Assembly: GCA_965202905.1 (NCBI GenBank)
Contig: OZ241868.1
Location: 434,001 to 498,000 of the forward strand
Direction of reading: 5' to 3'
Origin: CAYFYS01 sp965202905
Lineage (GTDB): Bacteria > Pseudomonadota > Alphaproteobacteria > MPNO01
DNA length: 64,000 bases
The notes beneath the pieces are model-generated. The model had not been told where the DNA came from. It made no database searches and was given only the letters and a program-made list of their open reading frames with translations. This document shows positions 20,492-29,335 of this stretch, in pieces. The position numbers and the translations under genes were made by a program. Every line of letters begins with the position of its first letter. The first letter of the stretch is position 1.

Positions 20492-20599
20492 CGGCCCCGA
20501 ATACGAAAAAGGACGCAATCGATGCGATTTTCAAGCGCGGCGCCCCGGGTTCATAGACGGCGGAGCGCCCCGTGCCCGCCCCGGCCAATTTCCCTTTGT

Positions 20600-20796
20600 G
20601 ACCGCCGCTGCGGGCCGGTTGGCGCGACATCGACGCCGGTCTCGCCGAGCGCGCCAGGCAAATCCCCGCCGGTCGCCACGGCCTCCCGGAGGAAATCGCC
20701 GCGACCGTCGCCCATCTCGTTGCCGAGGATGCGGGCTACGTCACCGGCCAGGCGATCCAGATCGATGGCGGCGGCCTGCCCGCGACGGCGTTCTGA
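20600..20796 (+). pseudogene. C-terminal fragment of a short-chain dehydrogenase (SDR)
   Basis: This otherwise empty stretch between the suf promoter and the reductase gene codes for about 65 residues of SDR C-terminus: PAGRHGLPEEIAATVAHLV, then YVTGQAIQIDGGG and a stop at 20796. The motif G-x-PEEIA...YVTGQ-x-DGG is diagnostic of FabG-like SDRs. The Rossmann nucleotide site and catalytic Tyr-Lys are missing, and a TGA immediately precedes the fragment. It is a relic on the strand opposite to its neighbours. Confidence 0.75.
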
Positions 20797-20850
20797 TCGC
20801 CTCGGGCGGGCGCACCCTCGGGAGAGACGCGACCGGATCGACCTCGCACC

Positions 20851-21876
20851 CTAACTCGGCAGAAACTTCTCGCTGTGGATGCGGGCGGGATCGAGGCCGG
20901 CGGCGCGCAGCCAGCCGGCGCCGGCATCGATCATCGGCGGCGGGCCGCAGAGATAGGCGTCGCATTCGCCGGCGTGGACCAGCACCGGGCGCAGCAGGGT
21001 GGTGACATGGCCGGTGGGTCCGGTCCAGGACGCATCGGCCTCGACCACGCAGAGCTCGGCGGTGAGCGCAAGCCCGCGGTCGGCACAGGCCTCGAGCGCA
21101 TCGGTCGAGAACAACTCCGCCGACGTGTTGGCGCCGTAGAGCAGATGGATGGGCTGGCCGGTGAGGCCGGCGTCGAGCATGTGATCGAGCATCGAGAGCA
21201 TCGGCGCAAGGCCGGTGCCGCCGGCGACCATCAGGACCGGGCGGGACGGCGGGCGCAGGTAGAAGCGCCCGAACGGGCCGGTTACCAGCATCTCATCGCC
21301 CGGCCGGGCGCGGCCGGCGATGTAGTCGCTCATCGCCCCGGTCTCCAGCACCTTGATGAAAAACTCCAGCCGGTCGGCGACCCGCGGCGGGTTGGCGAAG
21401 GAGTAGGAGCGCCGCTGATCGGTCCCCGGGATGCCGAGATGGACGTACTGCCCGGCCATGAAGGACAGCGGACCAGCCTCGCCGTCCTCGGGCTCGACCA
21501 CCAGGCGGACGACATTGTCCGCCACCGCCTCGACCTCGGCGACGCGGCCCGGCCGGGTGACCGGCGGGGCCTTCATGGCGAGGTCGGACTCGTAGGGGTA
21601 TTCGATCACGCAGTCGGACAAGACATGCATCTGGCAGGTCAGCACCTCGCGCCGGGCCGCCTCACCGGCGCTCAGGGCATCCTCGCTGTATTCGTCCAGC
21701 CGGTAATCGCCCGATGTGCATAACCCCTTGCAGGTCGCGCACGCGCCTTCCAGGCAGTCGGTCTCGATACGGATCCTGTTCTTGAGCGCGGCGAGATAGA
21801 TCGTGTCGTCCTCGCTTGCCTCGAATTGCGCGGTCCGGCCGTCCTCGAAGACCAGGGTGACGGAATGGGTACTCAT
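20851..21876 (-). CDS. BenC-like dioxygenase reductase (2Fe-2S, FAD, NAD)
   Basis: The electron-transfer component of a ring-hydroxylating dioxygenase, 341 residues. The N-terminal plant-type ferredoxin has cysteines C41, C46, C49 and C81 (CLEGACATCKGLC). The FAD site is RRSYSFANPP near 160, and the NAD site includes MVAGGTGLAPM near 222 and CGPPPM near 318. The ferredoxin-first order is that of benzoate/anthranilate dioxygenase reductases. It is the last gene of the minus-strand unit and its start overlaps the stop of the Zn dehydrogenase. Confidence 0.92.
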   Translation of the reverse strand: MSTHSVTLVFEDGRTAQFEASEDDTIYLAALKNRIRIETDCLEGACATCKGLCTSGDYRLDEYSEDALSAGEAARREVLTCQMHVLSDCVIEYPYESDLAMKAPPVTRPGRVAEVEAVADNVVRLVVEPEDGEAGPLSFMAGQYVHLGIPGTDQRRSYSFANPPRVADRLEFFIKVLETGAMSDYIAGRARPGDEMLVTGPFGRFYLRPPSRPVLMVAGGTGLAPMLSMLDHMLDAGLTGQPIHLLYGANTSAELFSTDALEACADRGLALTAELCVVEADASWTGPTGHVTTLLRPVLVHAGECDAYLCGPPPMIDAGAGWLRAAGLDPARIHSEKFLPS

Positions 21877-22910
21877 CGATCGGGTACCAGGATCGGTTTA
21901 AGCGCCTGGCCCGCGCGGATCAGCTCGAAGCCGCGCGGCGCCTCGGACAGGGGAAGGACATGGCTCCGGACCGGAGCGGGGTCCACCGCGCCCGAGGCCA
22001 GGAGCTCGCTCGCGCGCTGCCAAGTCTGCCAGATCCGCCGGCCGTGGATCGCATGGAGCACCGGGCCCTTCCGCAGCCAATAAGTGAAATCGACCGGGAT
22101 CGCCTTGGGCGGGCCGCCAACCAAACGGAAGTCGCCGCCATTGGCAAGCGCCTCGAACACCGCGCCGAACCCCGCCTCGCTGCCGGAATATTCGAGTCCG
22201 ACATCGACTCCTGCGCCGCGCGTCACATCGGCGACCGCGCCGGGCAGCTCGTCCTCGGCCGCGTTCGCGGTCCTGTCGGCGCCCATGCGGGCGGCCGCCT
22301 CCAGGCGCAGCGGGTTGACGTCGCAGGCGATCACGGAGAGCGCCCCCAGGGCCTTGGCGGCGGCGACCGTCATCAGCCCGATCGGCCCGCAGCCGTTGAC
22401 CAGCACCGACTGCCCGGCGACGCCGGAGCCCGCGAGGCAGGCATGGACCGCGATGCCGAACGGCTCCAGCATGGCCGCGGTCTCGTGCGGCATCTCGGGC
22501 GGGATCTTCCAGGCGATCAGGGCCGGCGCCGTGATGTGCTCGGCGAACGCGCCGTCGATATCGATGCCGGGGTAGCGGGTGTCGTGGCACAGATGCGCGC
22601 GGTCGAGCCGGCAGGCCCGGCAGGCGCCGCAGAAGATGTGGCTTTCCAGCGCGACGCGGTCGCCGATCCCGACGCTCTCGACGCCGGCGCCGAGCGCCGT
22701 GACTGTGCCGCTCGCTTCATGGCCCAGCACGCGGGGCAGAGCCATCCGGCGCGCCATCCTGGGCGCCCATTCATAGATCTGCATGTCGGTGCCGCAGATC
22801 CCGGCCGCGCCGACCGCAAGCTGGATCTCGCCCGGCCCGGGCGGACGCGGCTCGACCTCGCCGAGCGCGATCCCGCCGGGTTCCGCCGCTATCTTGGACA
22901 GCGCCAGCAC
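21873..22910 (-). CDS. Zinc-dependent medium-chain alcohol dehydrogenase
   Basis: A 345-residue MDR enzyme of the threonine/sorbitol dehydrogenase group. Catalytic zinc ligands are C39 (GICGTDM) and H64-E65 (LGHEASG); structural zinc is held by C94, C97, C100 and C108. The NAD motif is NGCGPIGLM near 170. A GTG at 22910, six bases after GAGG in the preceding gene's stop region, is the best start. It sits between the dioxygenase beta subunit and the reductase, where a diol or alcohol oxidation step would be expected, though cis-diol dehydrogenases are usually SDRs. Confidence 0.85.
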   Translation of the reverse strand: MLALSKIAAEPGGIALGEVEPRPPGPGEIQLAVGAAGICGTDMQIYEWAPRMARRMALPRVLGHEASGTVTALGAGVESVGIGDRVALESHIFCGACRACRLDRAHLCHDTRYPGIDIDGAFAEHITAPALIAWKIPPEMPHETAAMLEPFGIAVHACLAGSGVAGQSVLVNGCGPIGLMTVAAAKALGALSVIACDVNPLRLEAAARMGADRTANAAEDELPGAVADVTRGAGVDVGLEYSGSEAGFGAVFEALANGGDFRLVGGPPKAIPVDFTYWLRKGPVLHAIHGRRIWQTWQRASELLASGAVDPAPVRSHVLPLSEAPRGFELIRAGQALKPILVPDR

Positions 22911-22917
22911 CGGGACC

Positions 22918-23415
22918 TCACAGATGGTATATGTCGATCGGGCCTTCGAGCCGATCGTCGATGAAGGTGATCTTCTTGCGGGCGATCTTGAGCGCGCCGT
23001 TGTCTCGCCGGAAGATGAAGTCGTAGAGGCTGCCGCGCGTCGAGGCACCCTTCTTGCCGTAGGTGTGCACGAGGCAGTTGGCCGAGGCCTCGACCGTCTC
23101 GCCCTCGGCGCGCTCCACCAGGATGTTGCCGACGATATGCACCGTGCGGTCGAGCGGGACCGAGGCGTAGGAGTCCCGGCTCTCGATCCGGAAGACGCGA
23201 TCCTCGAGCCCGCCGCGATTGCGCAGGTAGATCAGGTTGAGCTGGGTCTCCGGGTCGGTCGTGGTCTCCTCCTCGCTTGCCCAGGACGGCACCCAGTAGA
23301 CCGCGTCCTCGGTATAGAGGTCGATCCACTCCTCCCAACGATGCCGGTCGAGCAGCATCGCCTCGCGGTTGATCAGGGCCGCGGCCGCGCGCTCCAGCCC
23401 GCCATCGACGCTCAC
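22918..23415 (-). CDS. Ring-hydroxylating dioxygenase beta subunit
   Basis: A 165-residue small subunit (NTF2-like fold) of a Rieske dioxygenase. It contains DLYTEDAVYWVPSWASEEETTTDPETQ, the usual acidic opening, and a C-terminal KKITFIDDRLEGPIDIYHL. The GTG start at 23415 overlaps the alpha-subunit stop (GTGA), giving tight coupling for stoichiometric alpha3beta3 assembly. Confidence 0.9.
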   Translation of the reverse strand: MSVDGGLERAAAALINREAMLLDRHRWEEWIDLYTEDAVYWVPSWASEEETTTDPETQLNLIYLRNRGGLEDRVFRIESRDSYASVPLDRTVHIVGNILVERAEGETVEASANCLVHTYGKKGASTRGSLYDFIFRRDNGALKIARKKITFIDDRLEGPIDIYHL

Positions 23416-24749
23416 GCCCGCGAACCTCCGTTCTCCATGTGTTGGAGCCAGGCGCGGTAGAAGCCGTGGAACAGCCCCTCGTGGTCCCAGTCGGGGCAGC
23501 AGCTCACCGGCTCGAAGCCGAGCTCGCGGGCCGCCGCGTCGGGGCCGCTGATGATGTCGGACATGCCGCGGGCGAAGTCGTTCCACTTGCTGAGCCGCGC
23601 CTGCGCGCCGTCGTGGCTCGCCTCCAGCGCCGCGATATCGTCCGAAGTCGCCATGCCGGCGGTCAGGTAAAAATCCTCGAACTTGCGCAGCCGCGCGGCG
23701 CGGGCCCTGTCGCTCTCACCCTTGGGCGCGATGCAATAGACCGTGACCTCCGCGCTGTCCGGCGAGATCGGCTTGATCAGCCGGATCTGGGTCGAGGGGT
23801 TATCCATCAGCATCGCGTTGGGGAACAAATAGAGGTTGCGGCCGCGGTTGAGAATCCAGTCGACCTCTGCCGGCTGGAGGCTCGCCTCCAGCCGCTCCCT
23901 GGCCTCGTAGATCGGCCGGACGTGCGGCGTGGTGTGCAGCGCCCAGATCGCCATATGCCCGTTGCCGAGGTCGTAGGCCGCCGTCGGCACGTTGCCCTTG
24001 ATGCGCCCGGCCTCGGTCTGGCGCATTCCGGTCGTCGCATCGCGGCTCTCGCGGTGGGCGATGGTGCTGCCGAACACGCGGTGGACGGTGGTGACGTGAT
24101 AGCCGTCGACGCTGTTCTCGGCCTGAAGCTTCCAGTTGCCGCGGATCACATAGGTCGAGCTGCCGGGCACCACCTCCAGCCCGTCCGGTGCCTGGCCGTC
24201 GAGCAGGTCGATCCAGCGCGCCGCCGCGCCGAGATGCTCGCCAAGCGGCGGCGCCTCCGCGACAAGGCTGCCGAAGACGAAGCCGCGATAGCTTTCGAGC
24301 CGGGCGATCGGACGCAGATTGAACCGCTCGCGCGAGAAGCCGGGCGCGGTGAACCCGCCCTCCTCGTTCTTGACCTTGATGCAGCGCCCGCCCATGTCGT
24401 AGGCCCAGCCGTGGAACCGGCAGGTCAGCACCCGGGCGTTGCCGCGCCTCAGGGGCGTCAGCAGAGCGCCGCGGTGCGAGCACGCGTTGACGAAGCAGCC
24501 GATCGCGCCGTCCTTGCCCCGCATCACGAACACCGGCTGGCGGCCGATCTCGGTGGCGTAGTAGTCGCCCGGCTTCTCGACCTGGTTCTCGTGGCACAGG
24601 AAGACCCAGCCGCCCTCGAAGATGCGCTCGATCTCGGCCTCGAACACGGCCTGGTCGGTGTAGACCGCGCGGTCGACCCGGAAGACGCCTTCGTCCACCC
24701 GGTCATCGACCATGTCGCGGAAGGAATTGGGAAAGGCTGTTCCGTCCAT
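23412..24749 (-). CDS. Ring-hydroxylating dioxygenase alpha subunit (Rieske)
   Basis: A 445-residue catalytic subunit. The Rieske cluster ligands are C90 and H92 (NACSHRGAL) and C110 and H113 (TCRFHGWAYD). The mononuclear iron site includes H218 and H223 in SVDGYHVTTVH, with the bridging D215 that passes electrons between subunits. It resembles benzoate/anthranilate/salicylate-type enzymes. The ATG at 24749 is preferred over 24821 because it fits the family N-terminus. Its substrate is unknown; the neighbours suggest an N-containing aromatic. Confidence 0.92.
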   Translation of the reverse strand: MDGTAFPNSFRDMVDDRVDEGVFRVDRAVYTDQAVFEAEIERIFEGGWVFLCHENQVEKPGDYYATEIGRQPVFVMRGKDGAIGCFVNACSHRGALLTPLRRGNARVLTCRFHGWAYDMGGRCIKVKNEEGGFTAPGFSRERFNLRPIARLESYRGFVFGSLVAEAPPLGEHLGAAARWIDLLDGQAPDGLEVVPGSSTYVIRGNWKLQAENSVDGYHVTTVHRVFGSTIAHRESRDATTGMRQTEAGRIKGNVPTAAYDLGNGHMAIWALHTTPHVRPIYEARERLEASLQPAEVDWILNRGRNLYLFPNAMLMDNPSTQIRLIKPISPDSAEVTVYCIAPKGESDRARAARLRKFEDFYLTAGMATSDDIAALEASHDGAQARLSKWNDFARGMSDIISGPDAAARELGFEPVSCCPDWDHEGLFHGFYRAWLQHMENGGSRA

Positions 24750-24869
24750 CGTCACTCCTCGCCGGTCCGCGCCGCCGTTGACGCCGCGCGCCAGGATACA
24801 GCCTGGCGCCTGTGTATGCATCCCCGGCCGGGGCCGGGCGCCGGCCGGGATCGACCCGGGCGCGACGGC

Positions 24870-26516
24870 CTATTCCCGAAAGGTGAAGCCCCGGTAGCCG
24901 TCGGCGGCGACCCGGTCGCACATCGCGACGTATTTCGGGAAGCCGCCGATATAGGGCATGAACACCCGCGCCTTGCCGGGAACGTTCGAGCCGACATACC
25001 AGGACTCGCAGGTCGAGCGCAGCGACGCCTTCGCCGCGGCCTCGACCTCCTCGCCCCAGGCCGCCTCGGCTTCCGGTGTGGCCTCGATGCGCCGCTTTCC
25101 GTTCTCGCGCATCCAGGACATGCACCGGGCGATCCATTCGACGTGCTGCTCGATGCCGGTGACCATCGTCGCCAGCACCGACGGGCTGCCGGGGCCGGCG
25201 ATGTTGAACATGTTCGGGAAGCCCGAGATCGTCATCCCGAGATAGGTGCCGGGACCGGGGCGCCATTTCTCCCGGATGGTCAGCCCGCCGATCCCGGTGA
25301 TCTTGATTCGGGTCACGCTTCCGGTCATCGCGTCGAACCCGGTCGCGGTGATGATCGCATCGAGCTCGTAATCCCGGCCCCCGGCGCGAAGCCCGGCCCG
25401 GATGAACCGCTCGATGCCGGTCCCTCTGACGTCGACCAGCGTCACGTTCGCCCGGTTATAGGTCTCGTAGTAGCCGGTACCGGCGCACAGCCGCTTGCAG
25501 CCGAAGACCTCGTCGGGCATGAGCAACTCGGCCTTCCGCCGGTTCTTGACCACCTCGCGGATCCGCTTGCGCCAGAATTCGATGATCGTGTCGTTGGCCT
25601 TCTCGTCGGTCAGGATATCGGCGAAGGCGCCGAGGAACGGCAGGCCGCCGACCTTCCATTGCTCGGCATAGCGCGCCTCGCGTTCTTCGGCGGACACGTC
25701 CAGCGCCGAATCCGTGTGGTAGGGGAACAGGAACGCCGTCGGGCGCGTCTTCGCGCGCGCGCGGAACCCGTGATAGTCGGATTTGATCGCCTCGACCTGT
25801 TCGCGGCTCAGGCGATGATTCTGCGCCGGCACGACATAGTTGGCCGTCCGCTGGAAGACATAGAGGTGGCTCGCCTGCTCAGCGATCAGGGGGATCGACT
25901 GGACCGCGGACGAGCCGGTGCCGATGATGCCGACCCGCTTGCCCGTGAAATCCACGCCCTCGCGGGGCCAGCGGCCGGGATGGTAGATCGGCCCTTCGAA
26001 GTCGTCATAGCCGGCGAAGTGCGGCGTGTTGATCGCCGACAGGCAGCCGACGCCCATGATGAACATGCGCGCCCGCACGGCTTGGCCGGCGCCGGTCTCG
26101 ACGAGCCACTCGTTGCGCGCCGCATCGAACGTCGCGGCCTCGACGCGGGTGTCGAGCTGGATGTCGTCCGCCAGGCCGAGCCGTTCGACCACATGCTCGA
26201 TATAGGACAGGATCTCCGGCTGGGAGGCGTAGCGCTCGGTCCACTCCCAGTCCTGCTGCAACTCCTCGGAAAACTGGAAGGAGTATTGCATGCTCTCGAT
26301 GTCGCAGCGCGCGCCCGGATACCGGTTCCAGTACCAGGTGCCGCCGACGCCGGAAGCGGCCTCGAACACCCGCGCGGAGAAGCCGGCCTCGCGCAGCCGG
26401 TGCAGCATGTAGACCCCGGCAAACCCCGCACCGACGACGACCGCGTCATAACGGTCAGACTCCGCGGTCCCGGCGCGGCCGGCTTCGATCAACGTTTCGG
26501 CCGCTGGCTGCGCCAC
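24870..26516 (-). CDS. Baeyer-Villiger flavin monooxygenase
   Basis: A 548-residue class B flavoprotein. It has an FAD motif GAGFAG (29-34), the Baeyer-Villiger fingerprint F-x-G-x3-H-x3-W-P exactly as FEGPIYHPGRWP (173-184), and an NADP motif GIIGTGSSAVQ near 198. This group includes cyclohexanone and steroid monooxygenases, which insert oxygen next to a ketone. It precedes the dioxygenase genes by 120 bp and follows the DMT transporter by 3 bp, so it is probably co-transcribed with the amidohydrolase group. Confidence 0.92.
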   Translation of the reverse strand: MAQPAAETLIEAGRAGTAESDRYDAVVVGAGFAGVYMLHRLREAGFSARVFEAASGVGGTWYWNRYPGARCDIESMQYSFQFSEELQQDWEWTERYASQPEILSYIEHVVERLGLADDIQLDTRVEAATFDAARNEWLVETGAGQAVRARMFIMGVGCLSAINTPHFAGYDDFEGPIYHPGRWPREGVDFTGKRVGIIGTGSSAVQSIPLIAEQASHLYVFQRTANYVVPAQNHRLSREQVEAIKSDYHGFRARAKTRPTAFLFPYHTDSALDVSAEEREARYAEQWKVGGLPFLGAFADILTDEKANDTIIEFWRKRIREVVKNRRKAELLMPDEVFGCKRLCAGTGYYETYNRANVTLVDVRGTGIERFIRAGLRAGGRDYELDAIITATGFDAMTGSVTRIKITGIGGLTIREKWRPGPGTYLGMTISGFPNMFNIAGPGSPSVLATMVTGIEQHVEWIARCMSWMRENGKRRIEATPEAEAAWGEEVEAAAKASLRSTCESWYVGSNVPGKARVFMPYIGGFPKYVAMCDRVAADGYRGFTFRE

Positions 26517-26519
26517 CGG

Positions 26520-27428
26520 CTAGTTCCGGTCATCGTCTTTTCCACGGCTCGACCGGCGCGTGACGTGACAGGTCGAGCCGATGATGACCGCAGCGCCTAT
26601 CCAGGTCCAGAGGTCGACCGATTGGCCGAACATGAGATAGGCCAGGACCGCGATCAGGGGAAGCTGCACATAGTGGATCGGCACGACCACGTTTGCCGGC
26701 GCGGCGACGAACGCCCGGGTCGAACATTGCTGGGCGCCCACCGTCATCGCGCCGAGCGCGGCGAGCCAGGGCAGCGAAGAGGCGGTGATCGGCTGCCAGT
26801 CGAGCGCGGCGGGCCCGGCCGCGAACGGCACCATCAAGGCGTACAGGTAGAAGACGATCGCGTTGGGGTTTTCGGTTCGGGTGAGCGACTTGGTCATCAC
26901 CAGCGCCAGCGAGAAGCTTGCAGCCGCCCACAGGGTCGCGAGCGCCGGCAGGCCGAGCCCGACCATGCCGGGACGAATGATGATCAGCGCACCGAGGAAG
27001 CCCACCGCAGTGGCGACCCAATGGCCCGGCGCCACGCGCTCGCGCAGCAGGAGTGCGGCGAAGATCACCGTGAACAGCGGCATCAGAAACAGCAGCGCGT
27101 TCGCATCAGCCAGCGGCATCCAGGCGATGCCATACATCCAGCCCAGCGTGCCGGTATAGGCGATCGCGACCCGGATCACATACAGCCCCATCCGCCGTGT
27201 TTGCAGAACCCGCAGCCCTGTCGGAAGCAGCCAGCAGAACATGATCGCCCCGCCGAGCAGCGAACGAAAAAGTACGACCTGAGTGACCGGATACTCCGCC
27301 GTCAGCTTGCGTACCGCGATGTAGATCAGCGAGTAGAACAGCGACGCCGCGAGCATCCACAGCACGCCCCGGAGGGTAGGTTTCAAAGCGACGGCGACGG
27401 GGGGCGCCCTGAAGGCGGCGCGGTTCAT
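26520..27428 (-). CDS. EamA-family (DMT) transporter
   Basis: A 302-residue inner-membrane protein with about ten hydrophobic helices arranged as two EamA repeats (for example LWMLAASLFYSLIYIAV near 25-40 and LATLWAAASFSLALVM near 165-180). DMT proteins usually export metabolites or amino acids. The ATG at 27428 overlaps the stop of the amidohydrolase (ATGA), so it is coupled to it. The substrate is unknown. Confidence 0.88.
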   Translation of the reverse strand: MNRAAFRAPPVAVALKPTLRGVLWMLAASLFYSLIYIAVRKLTAEYPVTQVVLFRSLLGGAIMFCWLLPTGLRVLQTRRMGLYVIRVAIAYTGTLGWMYGIAWMPLADANALLFLMPLFTVIFAALLLRERVAPGHWVATAVGFLGALIIIRPGMVGLGLPALATLWAAASFSLALVMTKSLTRTENPNAIVFYLYALMVPFAAGPAALDWQPITASSLPWLAALGAMTVGAQQCSTRAFVAAPANVVVPIHYVQLPLIAVLAYLMFGQSVDLWTWIGAAVIIGSTCHVTRRSSRGKDDDRN

Positions 27429-28624
27429 ACATGCGCGGCCGGGGTGAAAGGGTTGGTCTGGTTGTTCTTGACGATGGCGAGCTTGCGGGTTGCGGGCGGG
27501 GTGTTGCGGCTGCGGCCGATGAAGCGCGGTATGCCGTCGGTGAAGCAGGCGGCGATCGCCGGGAAGTCGCCGTTCTTGATTGCCCCCAGCGCGTCGTCCT
27601 TGGAGCAGCCGAGCGGGTTGTCGAGCACCAGCACGTCGGCGTCGTGGCCGGGCTTCACGAAACCGCAATCCAGCCGGTAGATCTTGGCGACGTTGCCGGT
27701 CGCCGCGGCGATCAGCATCTCGGCCGGGTGCTCGGAGAGGCACGACATCTCGCAGACCGACTTGATCATGCCGAGCGGCATCACGCCGGTGCCGGTCGGC
27801 GTGTCGGTGGCGATCAGGAAGCGGTCGTACTGATCGGCCTCGACGGCGAGCTTGAGGCAGAGCAGCGCGGTGCGGATGTTGCCGGCCTGACAGATCTGCA
27901 AGGCGATCCTGGTCTCGTTGACGATCGGGGCGAAATCCTCGTCGGGCATGGCCACGGGCCCGCCGTTGACGTGAAAGGACACGTCGGGGCGCATGTCCAT
28001 CAGGTGCTTGCCGGTAATTGCCGACGAATCGGGGATCGAGGCCCCGCCGGTGTGGCAGTTGACGATCATGCCTGCGTTCTGGGCCATGCGGACCAAGGGC
28101 GTGTACTCGAACGGCGACCGGAACTTGCCGAAGCCCGCCTTGGCGAGCCATACGCCCTTCCTGGCAATCTCCTCGAAGTCCCCGGCCTCGAGCCCCGGCT
28201 CCAGGATGACCGCGCCGGCGTGGACCCGCATGCCGCCCGGCCGGTAGTTGTCGAAGCACTTCTTGGCCGCGACCGCGAGCGCCTTGACGCCCTCCGGGTC
28301 CGACGGCCGGCCCGGCACATGAACCTCGCAGGCGGTGATCGAGGTCGTCGTGCCACCGTGGAGATAGCTTTCGAGGAAACCCACTGTCTTCTGGCGCGGG
28401 GTGTAATCGCCGAAGGTGTTATGGACCTGGGAATCGATCATCCCCGGCATCGCGGTCATACCGCCGGCATCGAGCACGACATCGCAGGACTCGATCCTGG
28501 AGGCCTCGATCGTGCCGACTTCGGCGATCTTTCCGTCGTCCATCAGGATCGAATCGCCTCGCGCGACCGGCTCGCGCCAGTCCCCGGTGACGATGGTCGC
28601 CAAGTTTACGATTGCGGTTTTCAT
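27425..28624 (-). CDS. Enamidase-like amidohydrolase
   Basis: A 399-residue amidohydrolase-superfamily protein. Sequence blocks GDYTPRQKT (72-80), VPGRPSDPEGVKALA, CHTGGASIP (190-198), FHVNGGP (217-223), TDTPTGTG (273-280) and RSRNTPPA near the C-terminus match, from memory, enamidase of anaerobic nicotinate degradation, which hydrolyses a cyclic enamide to 2-formylglutarate. Likely metal ligands are H68, H191, H218 and D274. The usual HxH of the family is QxH here (Q66-V-H68), and a lysine (K162) lies where enamidase has its bridging glutamate. It follows the PF06684 gene by 14 bp. Confidence 0.82.
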   Translation of the reverse strand: MKTAIVNLATIVTGDWREPVARGDSILMDDGKIAEVGTIEASRIESCDVVLDAGGMTAMPGMIDSQVHNTFGDYTPRQKTVGFLESYLHGGTTTSITACEVHVPGRPSDPEGVKALAVAAKKCFDNYRPGGMRVHAGAVILEPGLEAGDFEEIARKGVWLAKAGFGKFRSPFEYTPLVRMAQNAGMIVNCHTGGASIPDSSAITGKHLMDMRPDVSFHVNGGPVAMPDEDFAPIVNETRIALQICQAGNIRTALLCLKLAVEADQYDRFLIATDTPTGTGVMPLGMIKSVCEMSCLSEHPAEMLIAAATGNVAKIYRLDCGFVKPGHDADVLVLDNPLGCSKDDALGAIKNGDFPAIAACFTDGIPRFIGRSRNTPPATRKLAIVKNNQTNPFTPAAHV

Positions 28625-28638
28625 TGTCGCGTTTCTCC

Positions 28639-29214
28639 CTAGACCAGCCCGTCCTCGCCCTTGATGTCCTGCCTGGCGAGCCCGCCGACGCGGTGGTTGA
28701 GCCGACCGCGGTTGGCGATGCAGCAGATCACCGCGATTTCGTCCTCCAGCGGTGCATCGGGCACCAGGACGGTCATGCCGTCGTAGTGCGAGCGCACATA
28801 GAGCGCATCCTTGTGCGCCAGCGGGATGTCGATCGCCTGGCCCGGCGCGGCGCGCTTTGTGAAGGAAGATATCCAGGCCGCGCCGCCGCCGACCGCATCG
28901 CGCATGGCGTTGCCGTAAACGGTGGTGAGCATCGCCACCCCGTGCTCCTGCTCGCCCGCGGTGCCGATCAGCGCCGCCTTGCCGTAGCTGTCGGGCGTAT
29001 AGGGGGCGAGGGCGTCCACCGCCATGGCGGAGATCCGCTCGCCGATGGCGGTCGAGGCCTCGGTCAGCGCCGAGAGGTCCTCGACATAGCCGCTGCCGGC
29101 CAGCGGGTTCTTGACCACCGCGACGACCGCGACCTTCTTCAAGGGCTCGTTCGCCTCGCGGCCCATCTCCGACATCGTCTCCTCGATTGCCGTGAACAGC
29201 CTGCGAATGTGCAT
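28639..29214 (-). CDS. Amino acid synthesis family protein (PF06684, formerly DUF1185)
   Basis: A 191-residue member of the AA_synth family, with VVAVVKNPLAGSGYVEDLSAL near the N-terminus, GTAGEQEHGVAMLTTVYGNAMRDAVGGGAAW in the middle and KDALYVRSHYDGMTV later. Function is not established despite the name; members recur near amidohydrolases and luciferase-like monooxygenases in catabolic loci, as here. The ATG at 29214 begins the family sequence. It is divergent from the RutA-like gene and heads the minus-strand unit down to 20851. Confidence 0.8.
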   Translation of the reverse strand: MHIRRLFTAIEETMSEMGREANEPLKKVAVVAVVKNPLAGSGYVEDLSALTEASTAIGERISAMAVDALAPYTPDSYGKAALIGTAGEQEHGVAMLTTVYGNAMRDAVGGGAAWISSFTKRAAPGQAIDIPLAHKDALYVRSHYDGMTVLVPDAPLEDEIAVICCIANRGRLNHRVGGLARQDIKGEDGLV

Positions 29215-29335
29215 CGGCGCGGCCTCCGGTTGATGGTGCCGGCCGATCTTAGGCGCCCGGCCCGGGCTTTGCACCCTGTGGCCCTGGCAACGGGACCGGA
29301 TTTTCGGCAAACTGGCCGGAAAGGAGACCACCGAT

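Noticed and set aside
23439..27680. 1413-codon plus-strand open frame
   Set aside because: It lies antisense to the dioxygenase, Baeyer-Villiger, transporter and amidohydrolase genes, all with clear motifs; the translation is Arg/Asp/His-rich shadow sequence.
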